A DNA stretch of 64,000 nt from Rhodococcoides kroppenstedtii (lineage in GTDB: Bacteria > Actinomycetota > Actinomycetes > Mycobacteriales > Mycobacteriaceae). This document shows positions 30,900 through 43,618 of this stretch, one piece after another. The stretch is taken from NCBI RefSeq assembly GCF_900111805.1, contig NZ_FOJN01000003.1, positions 124,001 to 188,000 of the forward strand. The letters are read 5' to 3'. The position numbers and the translations under genes were made by a program. The notes below the pieces were generated by a model, which saw only the letters and a program-made list of their open reading frames with translations, did no database searches and was not told the origin of the DNA. Positions within the stretch are counted from its first letter, which is position 1; every line of letters begins with the position of its first letter.

Positions 30900-32754
30900 C
30901 CTCGCGGGCGTCGAGTCCGTAGAGGCGGGCCCAGTTCTCGCGGGTGGTCAGATCCGTCCGCGCTGCTCGGTAGGACTGCGTCACCGACGGTGTCTCCTTG
31001 CGGAGGCGTGCCAGCGCGGTGCGCCCACGCTGCAACAACTCCAGCGCTCGGTCACGGTCGCGCACCCTCACACGCACACCCTCCTGCGACCGGTCGGTGA
31101 CAACCGCGTGCGCGAAGAGCGAGACGTGCCACCAGTGGGCGTCGTCGGCCGAGATGGCGACGGGGCCCGGATGGACGCGGCCGCGAAGCTGCTGGACGAT
31201 CCGCTTGGCGAGGACCGCCCACTCCATGCTGGGTTTCGGGTGCGGCCCGGCCGGCGTGATCACCATGTCCGCGGGACGGACACCGGGAACGTCGTTCGCG
31301 TTGTGCCGCTTGGTCTCTCCGTACCGAGCGCGCTCACGCCTGATGGCAGCGGCGGCCTCCATGCCGCCGTCCTTCAGCAGCGCAGGACCGCCGAGGAAGT
31401 CCTCGACGGACTTGATCAGGGTGTAGGCCATGCCGTACTGCATCGAGACGAGGTACCGCAGCAGGTCTCGTCGCAACTGCTTGGCCAGGGCGACGCCGTC
31501 CAGCTCGGTGTGCAGGGCGGCGGTGATCATGCCGTTCCGGAGGTTGAAGTAGCGATGCCACTCGTCCCAGTCCTTCCAGGCGAAGTCGGCATGCCAGACC
31601 GCCGCGCCGGGCAGCGTGACCGTCGCGAAACCGTGTGCGCGAGAGCGGTAGCCGTATTCGATGTCGTCCCACTGGAAGAACAGGGGGAGCGGATAGCCGA
31701 CCTCGGCCACGATCTCCGACGGGATGAGGCAGGACCACCACCCGTTGTACCCCGCGTCCACCCGCACTTCCTGCTGCTTCTTCTTCAGGACGCTCTTGTC
31801 GGCAAAGGCGTCCTTGACGTGCAGTCCGGCTTCGAGACGCTGCAGATTCGCGACCTCGGCACCCACGTGCACGCGGTCCGGGTGCAGGAGATAGAGCATC
31901 TGCGCGCCGACGATGGCAGGCTCCACCGTCTTGTTGGCGAAGGCGTTCATCCGGACGAACGCCTCCGGCTCGCACAACACGTCGTCGTCCATGAACACAA
32001 CGTTGGCGGGGTCTCCCCCCTTGCCCTGAACCTCGTACAGGCCGCGGGTGAAACCGCCCGCGCCGCCCAGGTTCGGCTGCGTGATGTAGACCAGCTTCTC
32101 ACCCAGATCGCCTGCGACACGTTGAAACAGCGCGCGGGTCTCGACCCGGTCCGTGCCCTGATCGACGACGTAGACGTGATCGACGTCGCGCAGCGCCAGG
32201 GGATCGTCCGCCAGCGCGGCCACGGTCGCGGCGCAATCGTCCGCGCGATTGAACGTGCACACCACCACCGAGGTGGGACGCATGCGTTCCGGTGTTGCCA
32301 CCCGCCAGGTCGCATCGTCGAGAACGAAGTCGCCGGACGAGGTCATAATGCGGACGAACAGCGCGCCCCCGTCCAGGAACTGCGTCGTGGGAACGGTGAT
32401 GCTCACGCGGTCGTCCGAGTCGGTCACGGCGCGACTGGCCATGATCCGCTCACGGCCCTTGTAGTCGGTGGCGACCACGTCGAGCCGAGCCCGACCGTCG
32501 ACACGGGCGTCGAACGTCACCTCGGTGACGGTGGTCCAGCGCTGCCAATAACTGGCCGGAAATCGGCCGAAATAGCTGTTCGTGGAGACGACGCTGCGTT
32601 TGGCCACAGTGACCGCTGCGCGTGAACGCTCGGCGGATCCCTTGGTGATTCCGGCGTACATGTCTGCGCTGACCAGCGGTGACGGCCCGTCGAACAAGAC
32701 CCGCTGTGCCACCATCGTTCCGAATGTCGTCGGAACGACGGCGTCGCTGTTCAT
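30886..32754 (-). CDS. glfT2: Galactofuranosyltransferase GlfT2 (galactan polymerase)
   Basis: A 622-residue protein with an N-terminal beta-barrel domain (residues ~1-155), then a GT-A domain: MRPTSVVVCTFNRADDCAAT, VYVVDQGTDRVETRALFQ, QPNLGGAGGFTRGLYEVQ, VVFMDDDVLCEPEAF (DDD) and PLPLFFQWDDIEYGYRSRAH (WDD). WHADFAWKDWDEWHRYFNLRN precedes the C-terminal helical tetramerisation region. GlfT2 (Rv3808c) alternates beta-1,5 and beta-1,6 Galf linkages on the cytoplasmic face. In M. tuberculosis it lies beside glf; here it sits beside glfT1. ATG at 32754 chosen; a GTG four codons upstream is possible. Confidence 0.93.
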   Translation of the reverse strand: MNSDAVVPTTFGTMVAQRVLFDGPSPLVSADMYAGITKGSAERSRAAVTVAKRSVVSTNSYFGRFPASYWQRWTTVTEVTFDARVDGRARLDVVATDYKGRERIMASRAVTDSDDRVSITVPTTQFLDGGALFVRIMTSSGDFVLDDATWRVATPERMRPTSVVVCTFNRADDCAATVAALADDPLALRDVDHVYVVDQGTDRVETRALFQRVAGDLGEKLVYITQPNLGGAGGFTRGLYEVQGKGGDPANVVFMDDDVLCEPEAFVRMNAFANKTVEPAIVGAQMLYLLHPDRVHVGAEVANLQRLEAGLHVKDAFADKSVLKKKQQEVRVDAGYNGWWSCLIPSEIVAEVGYPLPLFFQWDDIEYGYRSRAHGFATVTLPGAAVWHADFAWKDWDEWHRYFNLRNGMITAALHTELDGVALAKQLRRDLLRYLVSMQYGMAYTLIKSVEDFLGGPALLKDGGMEAAAAIRRERARYGETKRHNANDVPGVRPADMVITPAGPHPKPSMEWAVLAKRIVQQLRGRVHPGPVAISADDAHWWHVSLFAHAVVTDRSQEGVRVRVRDRDRALELLQRGRTALARLRKETPSVTQSYRAARTDLTTRENWARLYGLDAREVTRA

Positions 32755-32893
32755 GATGGAAATCACCCTCCGCGTCGCATTCTCTCGGCATTGCCCGGCG
32801 AGAAGCGGACAATCGATCGTCGAACGGAGTCAGGCTATCAATGTGGGCCTGCGAGGCCCGCATTCGCGACGGAGCGGCGGCGGCGACAGAAAC

Positions 32894-33691
32894 TCAGCGG
32901 GCGGTGTGCCGACGTAGTGCCGCTCCCGCCGCCTCGCGGAGCCCGCGACGGCGACTCCGCAGCTGCCAGAGTCCGCGCGCCATCGCGACGATGTCGGCCG
33001 GCGCGACACGGCTGGGCTGATCGTGGTGCCGGTCGGACAACCGAACGGGAACCTCCACGGGGCGAATCCCGGCGAGCTCCACGGCGTAGTCGAGCTCGGT
33101 GGTGAACAAGAACCCGGGTTCCGTCAGCGCGGGTGCGAGTTCACGCGCCATCTGCCCGTCGAGCAGGAATGTGCCCTGGGGGTCCCCGGTTCTGGTCCGC
33201 AGTACGACTCGGCGGAGCGTGGCGAACCCCAAGGTCATCGTCGCCCGCAGAATGCCCCGTTCGACCTCCGAACGCGGGTGCGCCTTCGAGCCGATGTAGA
33301 CGGGCGCCGGCACTGCCGACCGTCGTGCGTGTTCGTCTGCGCCCGCCAAGTCGTCGAAGCCGAAGGGCAGATCGTCGGCGGTGAGCAGGACTTTGTCACC
33401 TCGAGAACGCAGGATTCCGAGGCGTAGGGCGTTTCCCATACCCTTGTCGCTGTGCAGCACTCTCAGTGCTGTCCGTTCGACGTCCCATTCCCGTTCGAGT
33501 CGGGCGCAGACAGCTGACGTATCGTCGGTCGACCCGTTCTCGACGACCACGATCTCCGTGATTCGGTCGACGAGATGGTCCGCGAACGCCGTCACGGTCG
33601 ACTCGATGACGGCCGCGGAATTGTGCGCCGGGATGACGACGGACAGTTCCACCGCCCCGGCACCGTCGCGCGAAGGCGAGTCAGTGGGCAC
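32894..33691 (-). CDS. GT2 glycosyltransferase, polyprenyl-phosphate-sugar synthase type
   Basis: A 265-residue DPM1-like GT-A enzyme. LSVVIPAHNSAAVIESTVTA and ITEIVVVENGSTDDTSAVC bind the nucleotide, VLHSDKGMGNALRLGILRSR follows, and KVLLTADDLPFGFDDL holds the DxD-type site. TRTGDPQGTFLLDGQMAREL and PGFLFTTELDYAVELAGIRP match the acceptor side of dolichol-phosphate mannosyl/glucosyl synthases. No C-terminal membrane helices. It is divergent from a GT-C-type membrane protein that could use a polyprenyl-phosphate sugar. Donor sugar unknown; start GTG with AAAGG upstream. Confidence 0.75.
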   Translation of the reverse strand: MPTDSPSRDGAGAVELSVVIPAHNSAAVIESTVTAFADHLVDRITEIVVVENGSTDDTSAVCARLEREWDVERTALRVLHSDKGMGNALRLGILRSRGDKVLLTADDLPFGFDDLAGADEHARRSAVPAPVYIGSKAHPRSEVERGILRATMTLGFATLRRVVLRTRTGDPQGTFLLDGQMARELAPALTEPGFLFTTELDYAVELAGIRPVEVPVRLSDRHHDQPSRVAPADIVAMARGLWQLRSRRRGLREAAGAALRRHTAR

Positions 33692-33794
33692 GACGGGGGC
33701 CTTTCGTGGTCGACGGCGGTGTGACGCGGACGAACACTACGCTGCACTGAGCGAGTCGAACCATTGCTCGCCTCCGAACCGACGAAGGTGAGTC

Positions 33795-36005
33795 GTGCAA
33801 CACCCTCCTGCGCTGGCCGGACGCGTCGGCCCGGCCGCCCTGCTCGCGGTCGCGGTCGTCGCCACTGCCGCCATTCCGCTCGCTTACGACCGCTGGTTCT
33901 ACTACTGGGACGACAGCGCGGCCGCCTTCACCCCGGGCTGGCGGGTGATCGGACAGGAACTGCTCGACGGCCGGTGGCCCGCCCTGGTCCCGGAGATGTG
34001 GGCGGGCGGCAACGTCACGGCCGAGGCCCTCTACGGAATCTACAACCCCGTGCTGCTCGCGGCCGCCGTGGTAATCGCCCTGATCCCCAATCTCGCAGTC
34101 GGAATCACGCTCGTGAAGGTGTTCTTCCTTGCCGTGCTGGCAGTGGGAACGTACGTGCTGGCCCGGCAGTTCGGTGCATCGCGGCCGATGGCGTTCACCG
34201 CCGGTTACGCGATGCCATTCGCGACCTACACGCTGTATTTCGACGCCTCCAGCTGGGCTTCGGGCCTCGTTGCCTTCGCGTGGATTCCGCACGTCTTCTG
34301 GTCTGTACGTGCGTCGGCACACGGCCGGATCAATCCACTGTGGGCCATCCTGTTCTCCGCACTCGCGCTGACCACGGGCAATCCCTACGGCGCGGTCGGG
34401 GTGGTCGTGGTCTACCTCGCCGTCGCTGTCGAGCTGCTCCGGCTTCGCGGCGTACGTGCACTCACCGCCATGGTGGTGACCGGCCTGTCGGCGCTCCTGA
34501 TGTCGATCGTGGTCTACCTGCCGCTGGCATTCACGACCGGCGTCTCGGTCCGGACGGCCACGGGCGTGACCAACGACGGCATGCTCCGACCCGGCCTCGG
34601 CGACGTGCTCGACCTCTCGAACCCGACTCGATTGCCGATGATCGAGTCGTTCGGGGACCCATTCCTCACGATGCCGGTGGGATACCTCGCGTGGTTCGTC
34701 GTACCGCTTCTGCCGTGGATGCGCTGGCGGACGTTGCGAACCTCGCTCACAGCGGCCTCGTCGCTGGTGGTGTTCTTCGCCGTCTACGCCGTGTTGCTCC
34801 TCGGTCCGTCACAGCTCTGGCTGTTCCGATGGCCATTGCGGCTCCTCGAGTACGCGCAGTTGCCGGTGATCGTGGTGGTCGCAGTCGTCCTCAGCGCGGG
34901 ATTGGAACGCGACCGACTTCGCCTTCGCTTCAGCCTGACCGGGCTTCTGGTCGCCTGTCAGTTCTATACCGCGTGGTCCAGCGTTCCGGAGGACCTCGGA
35001 TACCACGCGACAGCGCTCGGCGTCGTGGCGGTGCTGACCGCGCTGGTGCTGATCGTGCGCGCCGCGGACGCCCGAATTCATGCCGCCGTGTTCGCGGCGG
35101 GGACCGCAGCGATTCTCGCGCTGCAGACCACTCTGTGGTTCCCGGGAAACTACACCGTGACTCCGTGGTTCTTTCCGCGACAGGCGTCCTTCACCGCGGA
35201 CCGGTTCGCCGACCGCTACGTCGGCAATACCTTCGCTGTCGCCGACACCGAGAACATCCCGCTCGACCAGCCCCGGTCCCAGTGGGGCGACCTCGTCTTC
35301 GGCAACCAGTGGCAGGCGGCGGGGGTCGACGCGGTCAACAGTTACGCCGGAATCAGTTACGCCGACTTCGTGGACTCCCTGTGCCTCAACTACTACGGCG
35401 GGGTCCAGTGTTCCGACGCCGTCGCCCGGCTCGAACGCACCGCTCCCGGAACGGGCGTCTCCTGGATCGACGCACTGCGGCTGGAGACCATCGTGGTGCA
35501 GAACAGCGGGCCGTACGGAGGGCCACGTGCCTTCGATGGCCTGTCATCGACGGACTGGACCGTGACAGACGGACCGATCGTGACGATCGCGCGGCGCACG
35601 ACTGCCCTCGCATTCCCCGACGGGCGGGTGTCGGCGACGACCACGGGCCTCGACGTGCAGGACGACGTGACGACATCGGCCACCCGAGAGCGCCTGCGCT
35701 ACAGCGGATCCGGTGCAGTCACGTTCGCGCTGCTGGCGTGGCCGGGCTGGTCGGCGACGATCGACGGGCGACCCGTCGAGGTGGATGCCACTCCCGGGGG
35801 GCTGCTGCAGATCGATCTGCCTGCCGCCGCCGAGAGTGGATCGACCGTCGACCTCACCTACACCCCGCCGGGCCAGAGCCTCGGCGTGGGTGCAGCGGTG
35901 GCCGGCGTCGCCCTGGCACTGGCCCACTCGGTCCTGTGGAGCGTGCGGCGGAGGCGAGCGGCACCCGAGCCCCGACCCGAGGCAATCCATACCGCTACGC
36001 CCTGA
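33795..36005 (+). CDS. Large multi-pass membrane protein, GT-C/YfhO-like glycosyltransferase candidate
   Basis: A 736-residue protein with about 12-13 hydrophobic helices, then an extracytoplasmic domain of ~250 residues and a final helix (GVGAAVAGVALALAHSVLWS). The first loop carries RWFYYWDDSAAAFTPGWRVI, an acidic D-D pair as expected at a GT-C active site. The C-terminal region (LAWPGWSATIDGRPVEVDAT, VDLTYTPPGQSLGVG) resembles the YfhO-family beta domain. It occupies a position comparable to Rv3779, a GT-C protein needed for galactosamine on mycobacterial arabinan, but homology is not demonstrated. GTG start with GAAGGTGAG upstream. Confidence 0.65.
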   Translation: MQHPPALAGRVGPAALLAVAVVATAAIPLAYDRWFYYWDDSAAAFTPGWRVIGQELLDGRWPALVPEMWAGGNVTAEALYGIYNPVLLAAAVVIALIPNLAVGITLVKVFFLAVLAVGTYVLARQFGASRPMAFTAGYAMPFATYTLYFDASSWASGLVAFAWIPHVFWSVRASAHGRINPLWAILFSALALTTGNPYGAVGVVVVYLAVAVELLRLRGVRALTAMVVTGLSALLMSIVVYLPLAFTTGVSVRTATGVTNDGMLRPGLGDVLDLSNPTRLPMIESFGDPFLTMPVGYLAWFVVPLLPWMRWRTLRTSLTAASSLVVFFAVYAVLLLGPSQLWLFRWPLRLLEYAQLPVIVVVAVVLSAGLERDRLRLRFSLTGLLVACQFYTAWSSVPEDLGYHATALGVVAVLTALVLIVRAADARIHAAVFAAGTAAILALQTTLWFPGNYTVTPWFFPRQASFTADRFADRYVGNTFAVADTENIPLDQPRSQWGDLVFGNQWQAAGVDAVNSYAGISYADFVDSLCLNYYGGVQCSDAVARLERTAPGTGVSWIDALRLETIVVQNSGPYGGPRAFDGLSSTDWTVTDGPIVTIARRTTALAFPDGRVSATTTGLDVQDDVTTSATRERLRYSGSGAVTFALLAWPGWSATIDGRPVEVDATPGGLLQIDLPAAAESGSTVDLTYTPPGQSLGVGAAVAGVALALAHSVLWSVRRRRAAPEPRPEAIHTATP

Positions 36006-36017
36006 TGCGCGACCGGA

Positions 36018-36995
36018 TCACCGGGCGAACAGTGCGTCTCCTCGCGCAGCCGTGGTGACCTGATCGACCACACGGTGAGCGGGCAGGATCGCCGCGCGCT
36101 CGGACGCGGCATCGTCCCGGTCCTCGACCAGATCGAGAAACCGATCCAGCTGTGCCGCGAGAGGTTCCTGGCTGTACTGCAAGGTGGGAATCTCGATGAC
36201 GGTCTGCTGCTGGTACCCGTCCCGGTCGGCGGGCATGTCGTCGGAAATGTGCTTGTAGATCGTGATGTCCCGACGGAGCAGGTCGATCTCGATCAGCCGG
36301 TCCGCCTCGAGAATCGACAACTGCCGGACCTTACGCTGGCTGACCCGGCTGGCCGAGATCGTGGCCACCGCACCCGAACCGAACCGCAGCACGGCATCGG
36401 CGCAGTCCTCCGCGACGTTCTCGCGTGACGACTCGTGGAAGTAGCCGAACTCTCCGCGCGCCGACACAGGATGGTCACCCACGAACGAGATGGCCAGATC
36501 GACGTCGTGGATCAACAGGTCCGTGGCCACCCCCGTCGAGATTCTCGAGACGAAGGGTGAATGCCGAATACCGTTGACCTGCCACACGTCCCCGACGAAC
36601 TCGCGGGCAGTACGGACGGCCGGATTGAATCGCTCGAGCAGCCCGCACATCAGTGGTGTTCCGGACTCGTCCGACCGCGCGACCAACTCCGCACTCTGTT
36701 CATAGGTGGCGGCCAGCGGTTTCTCCACGAGTACGGGCTTTCCCAGCGCGAGAACGCGTGAGGCGATGTCGTAATGCGCCGGAGTGGCGGCGGCCACGAC
36801 CACCGCGTCGATGCCGTCCAGATCGTCGAACTCGGGGGCCCACCGGCACCCGAATCGGTCCGCCACCGCCGCGCCGTTCTCCTCGCGCGGCTCGACCAGA
36901 ACGGTCAGGTCACACCGGTCCGACGCCGCGATCACCCGCGCGTGCAACGACCCCATCCGACCGGATCCGATGAGAGCAATTCGTGGGCCGGCCAT
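36018..36995 (-). CDS. Gfo/Idh/MocA-family sugar dehydrogenase (GnnA/WbpB-like)
   Basis: A 325-residue NAD(P)-dependent oxidoreductase. The N-terminal Rossmann motif is PRIALIGSGRMGSLHARVIA, followed by IDAVVVAAATPAHYDIASRV and the family E-K-P motif GKPVLVEKPLAATYEQ. The C-terminal domain has GVATDLLIHDVDLAISFVGD with the catalytic D-x-x-x-H-D segment. Its ATG overlaps the TGA of the upstream aminotransferase, so they are one operon. Dehydrogenase/transaminase pairs of this kind (GnnA/GnnB, WbpB/WbpE) convert a UDP-HexNAc to its 3-amino derivative. Substrate here is inferred. Confidence 0.78.
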   Translation of the reverse strand: MAGPRIALIGSGRMGSLHARVIAASDRCDLTVLVEPREENGAAVADRFGCRWAPEFDDLDGIDAVVVAAATPAHYDIASRVLALGKPVLVEKPLAATYEQSAELVARSDESGTPLMCGLLERFNPAVRTAREFVGDVWQVNGIRHSPFVSRISTGVATDLLIHDVDLAISFVGDHPVSARGEFGYFHESSRENVAEDCADAVLRFGSGAVATISASRVSQRKVRQLSILEADRLIEIDLLRRDITIYKHISDDMPADRDGYQQQTVIEIPTLQYSQEPLAAQLDRFLDLVEDRDDAASERAAILPAHRVVDQVTTAARGDALFAR

Positions 36996-38095
36996 CACGC
37001 CTCCATTGCCGAACGGACCGCCGCGACGACAGTGGCGACGTCGTCCTCGGACAAGCGCGCGTGAACAGGGATCGACAGGCATCGGCTCGCCACGGACGTG
37101 GCAACCGGAGTCTCGTCGATCTGCACTCTCGGGTGCGCGCGGTAGCAGTCGTAGTCGTACGCGGCTCGGGGATAGTAGATCCCCGAACCCACACCCGCCT
37201 CGGTCAGGCGGTCGGCGAGCGTGTTCCGGTCGATCGACGCATCCTCGTCGACGAGCACCGTGAACTGGTGCCAGACGTGTCCGCGGCCGCTCAGTTCGGT
37301 CGGCAATGTCAGACCGGGCACATCCTTCAGCCCGGTGGACAGCGCCTCCGCGTTGCGTCGTCGCTGTGCGATCTGGGAGTGGTAGGCCCCCATCTGGGGC
37401 AACGCGAGACTTGCCTGCAAGTCGGTCATGCGGTAGTTGTGACCGACCATCTCGTACTCGTACCGCGCCCGCATGCCCTGGTTTCGGAGGACCCGCAGGC
37501 GATCCGCCACCGCATCGTCGTCGCTGGTGATCATGCCGCCCTCACCGGTGGTGAGGTTCTTGGTGGCGTAGAAGGAGAAGCACCCGAGACCGAACGTTCC
37601 CACGCCCCTCCCGTCGTAGGTGGCGCCGTGCGCCTGCGCGGCATCCTCCACGATTGCGAGTCCGTGACGCTCGGCGATCGTGATCAGCGGCGTCATGTCC
37701 GCCGATTGGCCGTACAAGTGCACGGGGAGCAGCACCCGCGTGCGCTCGGTCACTCGTTCGGCCACGCTGGTCGGATCGAGCGCGAAATCCGTCGCCGAGA
37801 TGTCGGCGAATCGCACCGTCGCGCCCGCCTCGAGAATGGCGTTCACGGTGGCGACGAAGGTGAAGGGGCTCGTCAGAACCTCGTCGCCCGGCTCGAGGTC
37901 CTGCACGCTCACCGCCGCGACGAGCGCGGTGGTCCCGTTGTTGACGGCCACTGCGTGGCGCGCCCCGACGAGTGCGGCGAACTCCTCTTCGAGTCGGCGC
38001 ACCTTGGGCCCTTGCGCCACGATTCCGGAGCGGAGCGTGTCGAGGACCTCTCGTTCGACGTCCTCGCCGAACGAAACGCTCGAAATTGCGATCAC
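36995..38095 (-). CDS. DegT/DnrJ/EryC1 sugar aminotransferase (GnnB/WbpE-like)
   Basis: A 366-residue PLP enzyme. Motifs: LRSGIVAQGPKVRRLEEEFA, AVAVNNGTTALVAAVSVQDL, SPFTFVATVNAILEAGATVR, IVEDAAQAHGATYDGRGVGT (PLP Asp) and CFSFYATKNLTTGEGGMI with the Schiff-base Lys. YEYEMVGHNYRMTDLQASLA is the substrate-side loop of nucleotide-sugar aminotransferases. The start GTG (VIAISSV) has GGGAG 6 nt upstream; a much longer frame upstream overlaps the divergent acyltransferase and is rejected. Coupled to the Gfo/Idh gene by TGATG. It would aminate a keto-sugar nucleotide at C3 or C4. Confidence 0.85.
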   Translation of the reverse strand: MIAISSVSFGEDVEREVLDTLRSGIVAQGPKVRRLEEEFAALVGARHAVAVNNGTTALVAAVSVQDLEPGDEVLTSPFTFVATVNAILEAGATVRFADISATDFALDPTSVAERVTERTRVLLPVHLYGQSADMTPLITIAERHGLAIVEDAAQAHGATYDGRGVGTFGLGCFSFYATKNLTTGEGGMITSDDDAVADRLRVLRNQGMRARYEYEMVGHNYRMTDLQASLALPQMGAYHSQIAQRRRNAEALSTGLKDVPGLTLPTELSGRGHVWHQFTVLVDEDASIDRNTLADRLTEAGVGSGIYYPRAAYDYDCYRAHPRVQIDETPVATSVASRCLSIPVHARLSEDDVATVVAAVRSAMEA

Positions 38096-38248
38096 TTGTT
38101 TCTCCCGCGGCAAATAGCGTGACCCGATATCGGGCCGAGATGCTCCGACACTATCGCCCGGACATCGAGATCGGTCATCAGGCTCGCCCCCGCGAGTACG
38201 GTCGACCGGACTCGGCTCGACGAATTCGCTCATGGAGGATGGTCTCTC

Positions 38249-38974
38249 GTGTCCACAACTCGAGGTCGAGATTGCCGCATCCACGACACTGCTGTCATCG
38301 GCGACGGGGTCACCATCGGTGACCGGGTAACGATCGGCCCATTCGTAGTCGTGACCGGCCCGGTCACCATCGGTGACGACTGCTGGATCGGAGCGCAGGT
38401 GGTGCTGGGCGCACCGCCGGAAATTCTGGGGTTCGACCATTTCGACAGCTATCGGGAAGCCAGCGGTGGAATCGGAATCGAGATCGGCGCGCGAACCGTG
38501 ATTCGCGAACTCACTGCAGTGCATCAGGGCAGCGTGCGCCCGACCGTGATCGGGGAGAACTCGTTCGTCATGAACCGAATATCGGTGGGCCACGACGTTC
38601 AACTCGGCGCGAACACGATCGCGGCACCCGGGGTCACGTTCGGCGGACACGTCACCTTGGGTGCGGGGTGCAACATGGGCATGAACAGCACCATCCATCA
38701 ACACCGAGTCATGGGAGCGGGTGCCATGGTGGGAATGGGAGGCGTCGCGACCAAAGATGTGCCGCCCTTCGCGACTGTGACCGGCAATCCCGCGCGCCTG
38801 CACGCCGCCAACACCATCGGCATGTCCAGGAAGGGCTACGAGCAACCGGACATCGCCGCCGTGTCCGCCGCTTACACCGACGGACGCCTGCCCTCGGTCG
38901 ACTCGCTCACCACGGCGACAGCCGAGCACTTCACCTGGTGGCAGGAGCATTCCACCAAGCCGCTCGTCTCATGA
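38249..38974 (+). CDS. LpxA-like left-handed beta-helix acyltransferase
   Basis: A 241-residue hexapeptide-repeat protein: IHDTAVIGDGVTIGDRVTIG, PFVVVTGPVTIGDDCWIGAQ and repeated coils to residue ~165. It shows LpxA-specific features: VIRELTAVHQGS (IREx-T-H-x-G), FVMNRISVGHDVQLGANTI with His115 at the position of the LpxA catalytic His, MNSTIHQHRVMGAGAMVGMG, and TKDVPPFATVTGNPARLHAA followed by NTIGMSRKGY, like the NxxGLKRRGF of LpxA. LpxA transfers a hydroxyacyl chain to the 3-position of UDP-GlcNAc or UDP-GlcNAc3N in lipid A synthesis. Mycolata lack lipid A, so the product here should differ. GTG start with GGAGG; divergent from the aminotransferase. Confidence 0.8.
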   Translation: MSTTRGRDCRIHDTAVIGDGVTIGDRVTIGPFVVVTGPVTIGDDCWIGAQVVLGAPPEILGFDHFDSYREASGGIGIEIGARTVIRELTAVHQGSVRPTVIGENSFVMNRISVGHDVQLGANTIAAPGVTFGGHVTLGAGCNMGMNSTIHQHRVMGAGAMVGMGGVATKDVPPFATVTGNPARLHAANTIGMSRKGYEQPDIAAVSAAYTDGRLPSVDSLTTATAEHFTWWQEHSTKPLVS

Positions 38975-39954
38975 CCGAATCGACCACGACCGGTGGCGCT
39001 CGGGCTCACCTCGCGACCGCGGTACGCGCGCTCGTCGTCGCCGCCATCGTTGTCACGGTCGCGCTGGCGGTTCGCTCGCAGTGGGCCGACGTTCGGGACA
39101 CCATCACGACGCTGGGGATCTGGTCGCTGATCGGGGCCACGTTCTTCGTCTTCCTGGGCATGGGGGCGGCCGTCCGCGCGTGGCAACACGCGCTCGGCTC
39201 CCTCCACTTCCCCATCCCCGCATTCGACGCCGCACGGTGCTACCTCGTGGGACAGCTCGCCAAGTACCTGCCGGGCAGCGTCTGGGCCTTCGTGCTGCAG
39301 GCGGAACTGGTCCGACGCGCCGGAGTCACCCGTGCCGCCGGTTTCACTGCGGTCCTGGTCACCGTGGGTCTGAGCACGACGTCGGCGCTCGTCGTGGGCT
39401 TACTGGCCCTGCCGGCGCTGTTCCACCTGAGCTCGGTCGCCGCGATCGGGGTGCTGTGCCTCGTCCCGATCTCACTGATCTGCGCGTACCCCGCCGTGCT
39501 GACCCGGCTTGTGAACGTGTTGCTCCGCCTGTTGCGTCGACCCCCGCTCACCGAGCCGCTGACCCGTCGCAAGATCGCTCTCGCGCTTGGCTGGTGCGCG
39601 ACCAGCTGGGTCTTCTACGGAATCCATCTCTGGATTCTGACCTCGAACTCGGTGGGACTGCACCCGGCGGGTCTGGTGCAGTGCATCGGCGCCCTCGCCC
39701 TGGGCATGTGCGCCGGGGTTCTGGTCTTCGTCGCCCCCTCCGGCATCGGTGTCCGCGAAGCCGTCGTCGTCGCCGCGCTCTCGCCCTTCATGCCGTCGGG
39801 CGTCGCCCTCGGCTTGGCACTGGCCAGCCGCCTGATCTTCACGCTCTGCGAGGTGGTGGCCGGCGCCGCCGCCGCCGCGTTGACCTCCGCATCGCTGCGT
39901 AACCGGCTGGTGCACAGCCGCTCTCGCACCAAGCCGACCGGGACACTCGGGTAG
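38971..39954 (+). CDS. UPF0104 / MprF-type flippase-domain membrane protein
   Basis: A 327-residue protein with about eight hydrophobic helices. Family blocks: YLVGQLAKYLPGSVWAFVLQ (the 'L.KYLPG..W' signature), AELVRRAGVTRAAGFTAVLV, and GVLVFVAPSGIGVREAVVVA ('P.G.G.RE') near the C-terminus. This is the lysylphosphatidylglycerol-synthase TM region family, members of which move lipids or lipid-linked sugars across membranes. The ATG overlaps the stop of the LpxA-like gene (ATGA), so it is likely to act on that enzyme's product or on the sugar lipid made from it. Function is inferred. Confidence 0.75.
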   Translation: MTESTTTGGARAHLATAVRALVVAAIVVTVALAVRSQWADVRDTITTLGIWSLIGATFFVFLGMGAAVRAWQHALGSLHFPIPAFDAARCYLVGQLAKYLPGSVWAFVLQAELVRRAGVTRAAGFTAVLVTVGLSTTSALVVGLLALPALFHLSSVAAIGVLCLVPISLICAYPAVLTRLVNVLLRLLRRPPLTEPLTRRKIALALGWCATSWVFYGIHLWILTSNSVGLHPAGLVQCIGALALGMCAGVLVFVAPSGIGVREAVVVAALSPFMPSGVALGLALASRLIFTLCEVVAGAAAAALTSASLRNRLVHSRSRTKPTGTLG

Positions 39955-39974
39955 CTCCCTACCGGAGTAGGAGC

Positions 39975-39975
<1 letters not shown>
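39953..39975. terminator. Bidirectional hairpin between convergent genes
   Basis: AGCTCCcTAC / GTAGGAGCT with one bulged C and a short loop, overlapping both stop codons. Confidence 0.5.

Positions 39976-43614
<3,639 letters not shown>

Positions 43615-43618
<4 letters not shown>

Noticed and set aside
36995..38950. DegT aminotransferase with a 285-residue N-terminal extension
   Set aside because: The extension lies opposite the LpxA-like gene and has no family similarity; a GTG with a good ribosome site marks the true start.
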